Of a DNA stretch of 64,000 bases, positions 35,167 to 47,600 are shown piece by piece. A program made the translations under genes and the position numbers. Source of the DNA: Cyclospora cayetanensis (lineage: Eukaryota; Apicomplexa; Conoidasida; Eucoccidiorida; Eimeriidae); the NCBI RefSeq assembly GCF_002999335.1, contig NW_020312769.1:1-64000 (forward strand), given 5' to 3'. A model generated the notes under the pieces. The model ran no database searches, had not been told where the DNA came from, and worked only from the letters and a program-made list of their open reading frames with translations. Each line of letters starts with the position of its first letter. Positions within the stretch are counted from its first letter, which is position 1.

Positions 35167-37940
35167 ATGAGTCTCGTGGAATACGGCTTCTACTCTGACG
35201 AGGAGGCAGACGGGTCCTCTTCTCCTTCTGCTTCCCTCCCGCCAAACCCTCTTGCGGATTCCAACGCCAGCCCTAGCATCAATCGCGGAACAAGCGCCAG
35301 TATCGCGAGTAGAGGGAGCCCCTCGGGACGGCGTCAGGCGCCTTCGCCCCAAAATGCCGACAACTCCCTCTCCGATTCAGATGCCGCTTCCATCTCGAGG
35401 TCCTCAACGCCGGCTCCTTCGTCCGTTTCACGGAGTGTAGATCTCTCCAAGGCAGCTGCCTCACCCAAGGATAAGCGAGGAGAACTCGGCGTCCTCCCCC
35501 CAGGCTGCCAAAATCGATTCACCTCACCAGTGGCAACAGATGAGGCCGCAGAGGGAGAGGCTGCGGCTGCAGAGTCAGAAGAGCAGAGGAAGGCTCTGGA
35601 TGAAGAAAGAGCTGCAGTAAGGCCCCAAGCCGCCAAATTTTAATATTTTCCGGATAGCTGTATATGCCTTCTCCTATGTCCGTCAACGGAAGCGGTAGAT
35701 CTCCGAAGTGGCTTTTTGTCACCGTGTATACTACCTTGTTGCTTCTTCATGGGTAGGCTGAAAGGCCAACGTATCTGTGTATCTCCATGTCAGATGCTTT
35801 ATTGCTTCTGGAAATTCTGTCGCTGTTCTCTTTGAAGAGGCACTTCCTTTTTGGCTCGCTGCTTTTGTGTTTACGGACAGTCAGTTTGGCCCCGTGTGTC
35901 GACTATCCAGCTGTGTGATTGCGCGTGTGCGCGCGTTGATACATCTTTTTTATGCTATGAGCGTAAGAGGCAGACATGGCATGCGCGGACGCCTCACGGT
36001 GACCGCATCGTCTGCATCTTGTACGTATCTCCATACGTGTGTAATAGGATTTCTCTTGGCCACCCATGATCCAAACGCACTATTTTAAGTATCCTTCTTC
36101 AAGCATATACCCGTAACACTTTCTCTTTTCGCATCCTGCATTTTCGCGATTTTGAATTTCATGCTGTCCTTATTTTCTGTATTGTGGTGCTCTCACCCTT
36201 CATCCTTGCGGTTTCCTTGCCTCTCCACATGCTGGCATGATTTTTCTGGGGTTGTGTCACTAAGGCTCAGGAGCTCATTGCGCGACTGCCGAAGGGCACA
36301 CCGCCTCAGGAGCTACTGGTAGGCTTTAAAATCGAATTAAGCACCTCCCCGAAACGGCCCATAGTGCAGTGGATTTATGCATTCTAAAAGTTTAAAGACA
36401 CTTTTGTACTTGAGAAATGGAGACTCGTACGTTTTGCTTGGGAACTGTCCGCTGTTCCGTCTGTTTTCGGTGTGTTTGTTAATGCATCTTCGATGCTGGT
36501 GTCCTTGAGGTGTGTGCACGCAGGCGACGATTGAGCGGTTGCAGCATTTGAAGAGGCGAGGAATCACGGTTAATGGGAATATAAACACTTCTCTGGATTT
36601 CAAGAATCCCTATCTTCTAGAGGTAGGGAAATTCTTTTCTCGGGACTTCAAGACTATTGCTGGGTGTGCAGCTTGCCATTGCACATCGGCATATGTTCAT
36701 GGAGGGAGGCATGCACAGATCTCTAGGCTTAGAGGGGGCGAGGGTGGTTCCTGCCTTCAGTTGCTCTCATCATTCTTATTCCATAAATGCCCTGCTTCAT
36801 CTGCCGGATCGGTGCATCGTCACCCCTTTGGTACCGTGACATTACGCCTTGTTGCCCCCAGCCCACTGGTCGTATGGACGCTGCACCCCGCGCCCTCTCC
36901 CTAGATTGAGCAGCCTGTTTGTTGACCATGGTTGTGTGCTCAGAAAATTATGAAGGTGTTCGATATTGACCCGTACTGCTCCAATTATCCTCCTGGAACG
37001 TCGGACGCACCGGGTGCACCCCCGTTCGAGGTGGAAGGGGAGGACGCGCCCTTTTACGTGTACATCGGTGAGCCCTGGGGCAGCCGTGTAGCGCACATCC
37101 CCAGCTCTCTCAGAGCATCATGTCTGCATATACTCGTCTCTACGCACGCGCAACTTTAGGTGTATGCGACTGGTGCCAGAGCACGGGAAGAGAAAACAAG
37201 GGTGTTTTCTTGCAGTTGCAGTGGCTGTTTTCCATCCCTGGGCGTCATCTTCATGCGCGAAACGCCCTTCCTGCTACCTCAAAAACCTTCAGAAAGTCTC
37301 ATAACCTTGATCTCTCCGGGCATTTACGTTCAGGGAAAAGGCAAGAGAGACGGAAGCAACGCAGAGAAAAACAGAGGGAAATGAAAGAGGCCCTTGCTGC
37401 CGCTTCAGCTCCCCTTGCAGCCCCCACTCCCTCCACGCCCTCAAAATCGCAGCAGCAGGGCGCAAGCACTGGTGCGCCCGCCTTTATCTGCGTTTTTCCC
37501 GATTTACATGCCCTCCTCGGTGTAGCAAGAGAGTTTAACGACTTCTGCCAATGCGTGCAGTACTCCAGAGCTTCAAAAGGACACCCATAGATTAACCTTT
37601 GAGATCACCTTTCGGCTTCTCCTACGCGTAGCCTTGGTGATGTATTCGAGCTTTTGCATTTTGAGTTTCTGAATGCGCAGGCTCAGCGCCCCCAGTGAAT
37701 GGCTCGACGGTAAACTCTGTAAACGCGGCTATAACTCAGGCGGGTGCGTCTAAAAGCCTTGTACACTGTAGTTAAATAGAGGACTCTGCGTCATGGGGCA
37801 AAGCAGCAGGGGCGGCACTGGTGTCTCCCTTCATTTCGTGTTTCGGGTTGGGGTTTTTTTTTGCAGCGACGGAAGCGGTTAGGAAGGCTGCCGCTCGGGC
37901 CCTTATGTTGCAGCAAGAACAGTTGCTGCTACACCAGTAG
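35167..37940 (+). CDS. HCNGP / SAP30BP family protein, 6 exons
   Basis: Exons 35167-35616, 36271-36318, 36524-36622, 36944-37067, 37334-37471 and 37867-37940 join with GT-AG ends and matching phases, giving about 310 residues. The start MSLVEYGFYSDEE is the typical acidic opening of the family. The conserved core is LPPGCQNRF, then TIERLQHLKRRGITVNGNI, DFKNPYLLEKIMKVFDIDPY and CSNYPPG, which align in order with human SAP30BP (leucine-rich segment, FRNPSIYEKLI, and NYP). The C-terminus is basic (KRQERRKQRREKQREMKEA). SAP30BP is a nuclear protein linked to transcriptional repression and pre-mRNA splicing; a similar nuclear role is likely. The last two joints rest on phase only (donor GTGCGC at 37472), so the last 24 residues are less certain. 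Confidence 0.85.
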
Positions 37941-38702
37941 CAGCTGTGCCGGCTGCTGTCCCTACGCCAAGTCTTTCTTGCGGCCAATGAAGCGGCGGCA
38001 GCAGGAGCTCATGTAGATCGGCGCTGAATTTTTCGCCGCAGTGTTCGCCGCGCAAAACAAGTCGCAACGCCCGGTTTCATCTGCAATGCTTATCTTGTGG
38101 CCACATGCTGTGTTTTAGGGGCAGCTATGCGTATCACCGAAACAGGATAGGGGGCGGTTCGCTAGGGTGAAGCCCAAGAACAATAGGATATGGACTTCAA
38201 TAGGTCGTTGTACCCTGTTCCTAGATTATATATATTGATCTATACGAGCCCCTCAGGTAGTCAGGCGCTACATGAGAAAGGCAAATCAAGGTTGACTGCT
38301 GGACGCGCGTTATGTTAGCTTTCCTTTTCTGCCACCATTTGCCGAATAATTAAATAATGAGCTAATATTTTTAAAGCGAGTCTACTGCCACCCACCCTGT
38401 CGGACACACTCTTCCCTCGCTCGTCCTGGCACCCACAGGCTAGAGCAGCGCACCATGAACAATCTTTGAGGGGTAGCGTCTGCCGCCGAAAAGAACAGAG
38501 CCAACTGCATGACTGGCGCTGGGTCTGGTCCGCCTGAAGCTTTCTGGCTCACGAGCCCTTAATGAGGCCAGCGAGCCCTTCGCCCTGTTTGCACCTAGCA
38601 AACCATGTATGGAGTTGCCAAACCACCACAAGTTTAAGTGCCTCATCGCTTGTAGAAAGCAATTAGCTAGTTAAATAGGTAGCAAGCCGCCTTACCATGG
38701 AC
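37941..38702. other. Convergent intergenic region
   Basis: About 0.76 kb between the 3' ends of the HCNGP gene (+) and cathepsin C (-). Nothing coding was seen. A short TATATAT tract lies near 38227. Confidence 0.6.
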
Positions 38703-41700
38703 TCAAGAGGCAATAGATTTCCTTTGAAGGGTTTCTAAAATAGCCTTGCCCATCCCGCGAGTGAAGTCAGGGTCAATGAAGGAAACCTGGCTCTCGATGC
38801 CGCCAACGTTTTTCCCTCTACGGAGAAGGAAGTACCCGCGGTTGCCCCATCCTGAACCCCAGGTGTTTCTAACAATCCAATACTTCAGCGGCGGAGACGC
38901 CTCGCTTCCCTCGGTCTCGCCCCAGCCCACAAGATTGACCGCGTGATTCGTGAACTCCCATCCGCTGAGGCCCTTGGACGCCCCCGGGGCCCCCGGAGTG
39001 TCGCATACTCTCGCATGTGGCGCGTCTTCCGTGTCATACACCCCAGAAGTATAGCTGAAGAGGGACGCGGGCGCATCGAACGCCGCTGTAACCGGACCGC
39101 TTTCCATTATCTCCCTCATAATGTTCTCCTCCCCAGAGCACTGGCTGCACTCGTAGCAGCCCCCAACGTAGCCATAGTCACTCGCGAACCTATAGGGGAG
39201 ACAAAGAGACAGCAAGCATACAGAGCAAGCTGAAAGCAAGCGCGGACTCTAGACATCCGGAAGACACGCTCCACACGCGCACAGACATGCATGCGCCCAG
39301 GGAACGTGGACAAGAAATGCCACACACACATGGGGAGGCCAGCGAAGCCGAACTGATCTACACTACTCTTTAGAAGCGAAGAGAACAAATGCGAGGCGCA
39401 GGCTCGAAAACAGCACGCAAAGCCGTCGGCTGATCAGTCTATTGGCACGGCAACCCAAAAGTTGACGTTTCGATATTGCTGCACATTAAGCGCTTCCTAC
39501 CATCTCTGGTCGCCAACATGGCAGGCGTTGGACTCGCTGTCCAGTGCGAGAAAGGAAGAAGTGTATTCTTTGGGCTGCTGTTGTGGGGACCGTTGCAGCA
39601 CAGGGCACGAATTAAGGTCCATTCCGTTATATGGCATGCAACCATCCTGCAGAATACCTGCAAAGGCATGAGAAAGTCGCAGGCCGAAACAGCCCCTGGG
39701 CACTCAGCGTGTATGCTATGAGCTTTCCGCCCCCCAAGATTGTGTCACTGCTCTCTTTATAGATCTCTTTCGATCTCTACATGTTAATATATGTATGTAT
39801 GCATGTAAATATATGTAAATATCCCTATTTCGTTCAGCTCTTCGTCCCCGCAATCGCACAAAGTCCTCCCTCCTTAGAAAAATCCTCTTTTTCTAACAAC
39901 TCTTTATAGCGAATCATACCACCGTGTGCGGTTCGTTTCAACGACTATTTCTGGATTACTTCTCAAGTCCACAATCCCCCGCACTCTCTCTTCTCCCCCA
40001 CTCCGCGAGCGCGCCCCAGAGGTATACGGTATAGACTAACCCATTTCTGTCGCGTGCTTGCCCACTAAGTACGGGAATCCACCGTGGCAGCCTTGATTAT
40101 AAAAGGAGCAAGCGAGAATTGACTGCGGAGAGAGTTTTCCTGCTGACGAATTGCTAAGGCCTAGAGCTGCTGTCGCTTGAGCTGCATTCAGATCAATTCC
40201 ACTGAATGCCGAAACATTCTGACCCAGCAACTTGGAGAGCCCAATGTTAAACCTCTCCTCCAAAGCGTACACCGCAGCAAGGGCATAGCAACTGCCGCAA
40301 TCGCCCTGGTTCGTTGCTTCTTCAGTAAAAGAAGGATCCGCGAAAGGGTTCGGCCAAGCAAATGCTTTTGGAAGACTGCCACTGCTGCCACTGGTGTTGC
40401 TGCTGGCTGTCAAGTAAGAATGGGGTGATGCAACAGGGTCGTGCTCTCTGATTGAGACATCCGCTGTCGAGATATGCAGCATGCTAATGGGAGACAGGAC
40501 GGCAGCCGAAGACGCGTCTGAACCCTCCTCTTTGCGCGTGTCTTGAACAATATCTCCTGAATTGCAAAATCAGGGAAGCATCGAACCAGAATACAGCAAT
40601 CCGCAACCACAGCGTGCGAGTCAAGTAGGTGAACACAGACCAAGCTTCACACTGCCCTGTGAGAGTCACGACAGAAGGAGCACCCCCTCAAATCGTCTGG
40701 CAAAGCACAGCAGCAAGCGATGAACCAGTAGAAGCAATCCAAGGGCGAGCGCAAAAGTAGCCAAGAACCACAGTCCGCATTCTCCCTTCCCTGCCCCCCG
40801 TCAGCAAACACGCCGCACCTTCTTTGCAGGGGCAAGCGTATAGCTGCGTCGAAACAGATTCGCGCAAGCCAGTTTCGTCCTGAAGAAAAGATGGCGTTGC
40901 TACAACACCACCTGCAAAAAGCATATCGTGAAGAAACTGATCAGCGATGGTGAGCTGGAGGAACTCGGAATCAGAGGCAGAAACAAGAGAGCCTTTCTCC
41001 CTCAGAGTGAGGAGATGAGATCGTTGTGTATGTGACAGGCGCATTTATCTATGCACCGGAACCATAAGCAGGGAGAGGCATAGCTCCTACCAGCAGTATT
41101 GAATTTAGAATATCCGAAATCCTTAACCAACGAAGATAGAACTGAGCGATGCTTTTGAATGAAGGATGAGTCGTAGGCTGCTTTCCATGTGCTAGTTGGC
41201 TTTTCATTGTGCTTGTCTACATACTCCTTGCTCAAGTAATACGAAACTTCAGAGAGAAAGGACGGGGAGGTGCCCTGTGGTGACTCGAAGACACGATTCT
41301 CTGCCCCCTCTGTATGATTTTGCTGCCGCACAGCCACAAAAGAAGGGGCAGCCTCCAAACCAAACGAGCCCAGCTTTTTTTCTCCATAAAAGCAGCCGGA
41401 ATGCATGGATCCATCACTTGCCGTCATGTAGTACCACCCTGACCACGCAAAAGGAAACATTGATGAGTCGGCTTCTTCCAAATGATCGCACTCGCACAAA
41501 CAGGCACTTCTATGGGGCAGTGCGAAAGCAACTTAGTTGTGCGCGCCACCGCTGCTGCTGCTGCTGCCTCTCCTTCTAAAGGACGGCTGCGGCTGCACCC
41601 ATGTCTAGCCATGACTTGGCCTTGCACCTCTAAGCCATGGTACAAACTACAAGGCATGTATACCTATTTGCGTTCTAGACGCGTCAGTGGTATAGCATGT

Positions 41701-43036
41701 CGTCCTCCCATTTCGATCCTCTAAATCTCCGTTACTTGCTGTGGGGCAGGAGTCCTTCTTTGAGTACCGCATCAGCGCCATTAGGCGAGTCTTGTCAAGA
41801 AGATGAACCTCAAATCCTAGAAACCCCAAAATTAAGCACATCGCGCATATTTGTCGGCTCAAAAAGGGAAAAGGCGCTGACATCGCATGCTAGTACGCAT
41901 ACATAGATAAAATAGAGCATTCATAGTGATCAGAAGACACTCTCACACAATCACACGCGTACTGATCCGCACCGCCCTCTAGGAAAAAGGAAACCGTGCA
42001 CGCGGTTTTCCAGTACGCCCCAGTCCGAATAGTGCAGCAGCAAGAGGACCAAACTTGAATTGCACCATCGGCAGCAACAAAACAATTACACGAAGCAAGC
42101 GAGAATCCGTCAGGGACACCAGCAATACCTTCATCGTACACAGTCGTCCATCCTCCAACAACTGTGTTAGTCGAATCCTTGACTGCAAGAGCTTTCCAAT
42201 TTTGTCTGTGAGGATTTCCATTCGTCTCTCTGACCGAGGCGAATGGAACCAGGTCGTCGGTCAACTGCAACTCTAGAGTTTTCGAGACACCTATAGAGCA
42301 GCCACCAATAAAAAGGCCCTATTGCACTGCTAAGTACTTGGTTGAGGATTGTAAAGCAGAGGCACACCAGCCCTTGTGTTGCAAAAGGCGTTTGCGCACC
42401 CGTGGGAAGAACGGCAATGACTGGGAGGCAGCCAAGAACACATAGAGCTACACATGACATTCTTTGTTCAAAACGCCTCCTTCCCCCACTCCAGCCACCC
42501 CCGCCCTCTCCCACAGCAGCACAGAACATATACGCACACAGTGCCATACGCATAGATACGTACATTCACAAACAGCCATGTACACATACACTAGCTCTCT
42601 CCATGTATGTATATGTGTATATGTATATACCTCCGTGACTCTTTAGATATGTCTGGGGGTCCGCAATAAGGGGCTGCAAATTCTCCGTGTTTTTGTTGGG
42701 GGTTCCAGAGCCGCAAGTGTGGATGGCACTGGCTACACTTGGAGTCATGTAGAAAATCCTGTGCGTGTCAACAAGGCGCAGTACAGCCGAACGGACAGGA
42801 GGCGGTACATACAGACAGCGGGAGAGAACTCGTACACAATTTTCAGGCAGGGCGCGAAGAAAGGACGCCCTTTTGTGAGTGTGTTGCATTATTCTCAGTT
42901 TGGAATTCTCAGCATTCCATAAGGCGAAGGCGAGCCTGCTGCCAGCAAACCTTTCAGAAACCCTCTTTTGCAACCGCGAAATAGGGCCTCTAGGCCCCCC
43001 CCTCCCAAGACACGCCTTAGCAACAGCAGATAGCAA
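38703..43036 (-). CDS. Cathepsin C (dipeptidyl peptidase I), papain family, multi-exon
   Basis: Exons resolved in phase: the one ending at 42129, then one near 41846-41650 (GFEVHLLDKTRLMALMRYS), one ending at 41091, 40911-40819, 40556-40041, 39657-39501 and 39189-38703. The joint between 41650 and 41500 and the 5' end (42653-43036 and above) are not fixed. The exclusion domain is recognisable: HTCGSGTP, GGWTTVYDE joined to GFEV, WSGWYYMTASDGSM and GCFYGEKK. The catalytic domain has NQGDCGSCYA (Gln and nucleophile Cys), GCHGGFPYLVGKHA, DGCMPYNG, YGYVGGCYE, ESGPVTAAFD, TNHAVNLVGWGE (His) and RNTWGSGWGNRGYF (Asn). SCYA instead of the usual papain SCWA is typical of cathepsin C. The enzyme removes N-terminal dipeptides in acidic or secretory compartments. 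All catalytic residues are present, so it should be active. The signal peptide is probably in an exon I did not identify. Confidence 0.88.
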
Positions 43037-44644
43037 GGAAAGAGCAGGCAGTGCTGCTGCATTCTACGCAGTCAGTTGAACCGTCATGGCATCGCAAAAG
43101 TAAAACATGCGAGGTATCCTCTACTGCACCTATACGCGGGATGTCTAAGCCCTCTTTTCCTCACCAGTCGCCCTTTATATCGCTGATAGTTGCGTGAATC
43201 GGCAAATCTCCAAAGACTGACATAGGCGATGTGGCCCAGCATCCAGCCGCCACGACGCAAAACAAACGACGAAGGCCCCAGGAGGGCCCATTGATAAAAG
43301 CCATCGTTTCCGCCCTCCTCCCGTGCTGCCCTTTCGATCTCAGGCGGCAAAGGCGTGATGCAGGATAAAAGGGAGGTGGCGAAGAAGGGCTGAGGGGGCC
43401 AAAATGTTAGACAAACCCTGCGCTCGGTGCTGCTTCATGGATATCGCGTTTGTACGGGTGTGCACGTGTTGGAGCAGGGAACGCTCCATGGAGTAATCGC
43501 CTGATTTATATGCATAAAATCGAGGACTGGGGAAAGAAAATGGCTTAAACGAAGCTGGGAAAATGCGTAAAAAACAGAGGGCAACAACCGTCGGATGCAC
43601 GGCGATGGGTCAAAGCCAGGAGCAACAATAGAGGGGAGGAAAGCATGAATTTCGGGCCTTCTAAAGAAGGAAGCAGCCAATACTCGATGAACAATGAAGA
43701 GAAATGAGGAAGGAAGTAATGGGAAGAGGCTAGCAACGCGAATCGATTCTATATGCGACCAGTGAAGCCGATGCGGAAAGGAACAGAAGGAACCAGGGTG
43801 AAGGGAAAGGAAGCCATAAAGTAATGCTGTTGAATTGTTTTTCTGGCAGAAAGCCAGCAAGTGAGTCAATAAGTGAACCTTCCCTCTTTGTTCTTCTGGG
43901 TGTTGCTGCTACGCTTCAGAAAACGGGTCTGACTAAGCAGCTAGCCGCCGTTGTAACAGCATGCATAAGGTAATTTGAACGGAAATAGCTGCTTAACTCA
44001 AAGTCTAAACACATTAATTATAGAATGATTGCGGCTATGCAGCTTAGGGTGGACAAGGAACTAATGTTGCTGGAACGGCACTTGCACTTGTACCAATATT
44101 CATCCGAATGCGCCCGTGAGTGCATCGATGCTCCATTGCGCTAGTCGCTTCCTCACTGTTTCAGAGCACATACCAAGATGTTTACTAACGTCTCGAATTC
44201 TCAGTTTCCTGAAGAAGGACGAAGCTCATTTGTCTGCGCTTTTGTCTCAAGTCTCGGCCCGCGCCTTTGACACCACTGGCGTCGTCTCACGTTTACCCCC
44301 GCCCGTCCAAGCGTTTCTCTCTCACCAAAGGACATGCGACTGCAGTCCTCGGCACAAAGACCAGCATTTTTGTCACAGACACCCCCTCGTTTCTTCACAG
44401 ATGTGGATTCCAGTGTAGTGTCGCCTCCACAGCGGAACTGAGATCAATACAGCCAGATAAACGGGGCTGCTTTCCAAAATTATTCAGTCTCCCCCTGTTC
44501 TCCGATTTTAGATGTAGGAGCTACAGGCTGTTCGCGATTTAGTCGCCTTTGCACATAGAGGAGCCTGCTATTACTACTTAGGGGTGAGTAAGGGCGTCCT
44601 GCTTGCCGCGGGCTGTATCTGTGTGGTTTATTCACGTGAAGGCA
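43037..44644. other. Divergent intergenic region (may hold the first exon of cathepsin C)
   Basis: About 1.6 kb between cathepsin C (-) and the TSP1/PAN gene (+). The signal-peptide exon of cathepsin C may lie here on the minus strand. No frame is clear enough to call. Confidence 0.45.
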
Positions 44645-47600
44645 ATGGCAACCTGGGCCTCTGCTTCCTCCCGCAGAAGGTCCTTTTTGTTGCTGTCTCT
44701 TATGAGTTGTAGTCTGCTGGTCCTGTTGCTCCAGCCCGGCAGCCCATTCCTGTTTACTCCGAATGGCAGTCGATCTTCTTTTGGCTATAGCCGAACGGAG
44801 GAGCGCGAAAGGGGCTGGAACAGGACTCGATTCAATAGCGACCATGCCTTCTTGATCACGGAGGGACAACAGGAGGACTCAGTGTCTTTACCTTTTCTTT
44901 TCACGGGCCGCACGAAGGAAGGCGAGGTAGCTGAGGCGAACGCAACAAGAACCAGCGGAGTGGGCGAAGAAGAAATTAGGCTGTGGATGCTGCCAGCAGA
45001 GTCGAGAGAATACACGATACTTCAGCACGGTACGCATCTGGTCTAGCCGAGACGTCTCTTGTTGAGCTTATATTTTGTAAATGCTGTGTTGCCGGAATAG
45101 GATAGCCGCAGCCATCTGTCTTATCTTGTACGGCAAAAGAAGCTGCCACGCGGCTGCTGTTTGTCTGGATATATGTGTAACTGCGCCTCAGACAGTAATG
45201 TGCTACAAGGGCAGGATGCAGTGTCTTTCGTAGCAGACCAGCAGGGCCCGGAAACTGTTGCACAGAGCGATGCAAACTTTAAAAAAGCATACGAACAGCG
45301 TCTGCAGGTCCCTCAGGAATCGTCCTTTTCTCTAAAGTTCATGCAACAAAACCGTAAGCTGGCAGACCCTGCTTTCTGTGCAGCTAAGAAGCACGTGGTG
45401 AAGGGGAAAGGGCATGCAGTGTGTGGCAAGACGGCGTGCATATTGATATATATATTTATGATGCGGCCTTGTTGTGGGATGAATTCTGTTTTATTATGCC
45501 ACTGGCGTGCTAGCTGGAAGAAATATCGCACTGCATGCCGCTTTCATTGTAAGACGGGGAGGTGCAGAGATGCACTTGTAATTTTTTGGCATGAAGCAAG
45601 TCTAGACGCAGCAGCGTCTTGCACCCTTATGAGTCAAGATATAATAGGGTGAAAAGATAAAAGAGGCATGCTTTATGTAGTCTGTATCGTGTACTGCTCG
45701 CAGAATGCCAAATATTGTGGGGAAAGGTTGAGATTGTAACGAAACGTAAGAGCCAATCAAAGATAGCGCAGACTGCAAAAGACCTTCTAACTTCATGCAA
45801 TGCCTCTGCATTTTCGGCAGTCAGTGGTGGCGAAACATCGACCTGGCGAGAATGCGCAGCCAAGTTGTCTGGAACCACAAGGTTTTTCTCGTGGGTTAAG
45901 CAGATAGGGCAACTCCAAGGCACCTGCAGTCTTCTGGGATATGTGAGCAAAAAGGAGGACGAGGAAGAAAACGCCGCGGCATGCCTCAGGGACGGTAAGC
46001 CGTAGGAAGGAGTGTTTGTCGTCAGAACGGCAGGAACAAGTACACGAAGTACGGCCAGTGTTAATTTGTTGGTGCGTGCAATTGTCAACTCGACGCTGCG
46101 TCCTCTTGCTTCCTTCGTAAGCTCTCTTTGCTTGTTTGTATGGCATGTTTCACAGCTCACTCCGACGAAATAGCGGTCACCGGCATGGTGGATGATCCGC
46201 TTTGCACGAGCTGCGAAGTCTCCAGCTGGACGGATACCCCGTGTAGCACATGGTGTGAGGCGGGTGTTGCAGGCCGCTACAGAACGATACTGAGTCACGC
46301 CAGTCAGGAATACTGTGCGCAGGGAAATGATCAATTCTGTGATATGTGCCCCCACCTGTGGGAGATAAAACTCTGCAATCAAGACACTAAATGCGGTGCG
46401 CTCGTAGAAAAGAATCGTATTCGGTCAATGCGGCTATACCTGAATGACCCATGGAGAGCAGCAATGCACTGTGCGTAACGTGGTGGAAAGGCGGAGAGGT
46501 GGTATGCGGCTAGCGCTGCTCAGTGATCCTCTGAGCAGCGCGATATCGCTCACAGCAAGAGACAGAAAACGCTTTCGTAGCTTGCATCCTGCTTAGCATA
46601 ATGCATACCCCAGTGCTATGTCGCTTCGCGATGCTCAGGAGCTCCTATTCAACCAGGGGCGCACTACTGCCCGACGCAGAATACGAAAACCAAAGTGGTT
46701 ACATCTTGGCGGCAATGCAGCGAGGAATGCTTTAATGCTTTTGAAGCAAGTGGTGGCAACAGGTCTGTCTCTTGTTGATTTAAATGCCTCGTGCGGCTTT
46801 GGCATCTGTTTTCCCGGATGATGCCCAAGCCCTGTTAAGTTCACTTCGTAGTATAGTACATGCTTAAACGGTGGCCGCCACGCACTGTACCGTTTTTCGT
46901 ATCCCTGTAGAGTCAACTGCACTCGAGATTTCGTCGTACGCGAACTTGTAGAGTTATAAGCTGCTGGCTTGGTTTTGCCTGTGCGATTTAGCGGCCGCAA
47001 TAACCTTGTCATGAGCGATTAGAGAAGGTTATGGAGGCTGAAGCCGTCAGTGTCTTCTGCTTATTTTCACGTGCTTCCTTGTTTGTGGGCTCCTGTACAG
47101 CCTGGATCCATCGACGTATGCTGAAGCCAGTTGTTTTCATTATTCATTCAATAATTCAACGTCGTCTTGCGAGCTGAAAAATCTGGTGTCGTGCAACAAT
47201 AGATTGACCACTGACAGCCTGTGGATTTCAGGGGATGTCCTCTCACTGCCAAGTGCCGATTATTCAACGGTGGTTTTTTCCGAATGGTCCCAATGGAGCA
47301 GTTGTGAGGATATTGACGCCCAAAAGGGGTGGAAGAAAAGACGAAGAAACGTCAGCATCCCCTAGTTGCATCGAACTTCCCTTCCTCGCCTCTTCTCCCT
47401 TGCCCTTTTTCTTTTCTGTGGCATTGCAGCACTTGCGCTTCAATCCTAGGGTCGCCGCACACAAACCGTCTGGATGCATTGGTGTGTGCAAATTCTTGCA
47501 GGTGAGTAACTGGGGTTTTAAGAATGACCAAGCCGAGTTGGGTACAAACCTCTACGAAGTTGCGTCTTGCCTGTCTGGAGAAAGCATTGAGCCGGAAGAA

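Noticed and set aside
42566..42660. Read-through frame IYIYTYTYM at the cathepsin C locus
   Set aside because: It is an intronic TATG simple repeat just after a GTATAT donor, not coding sequence.
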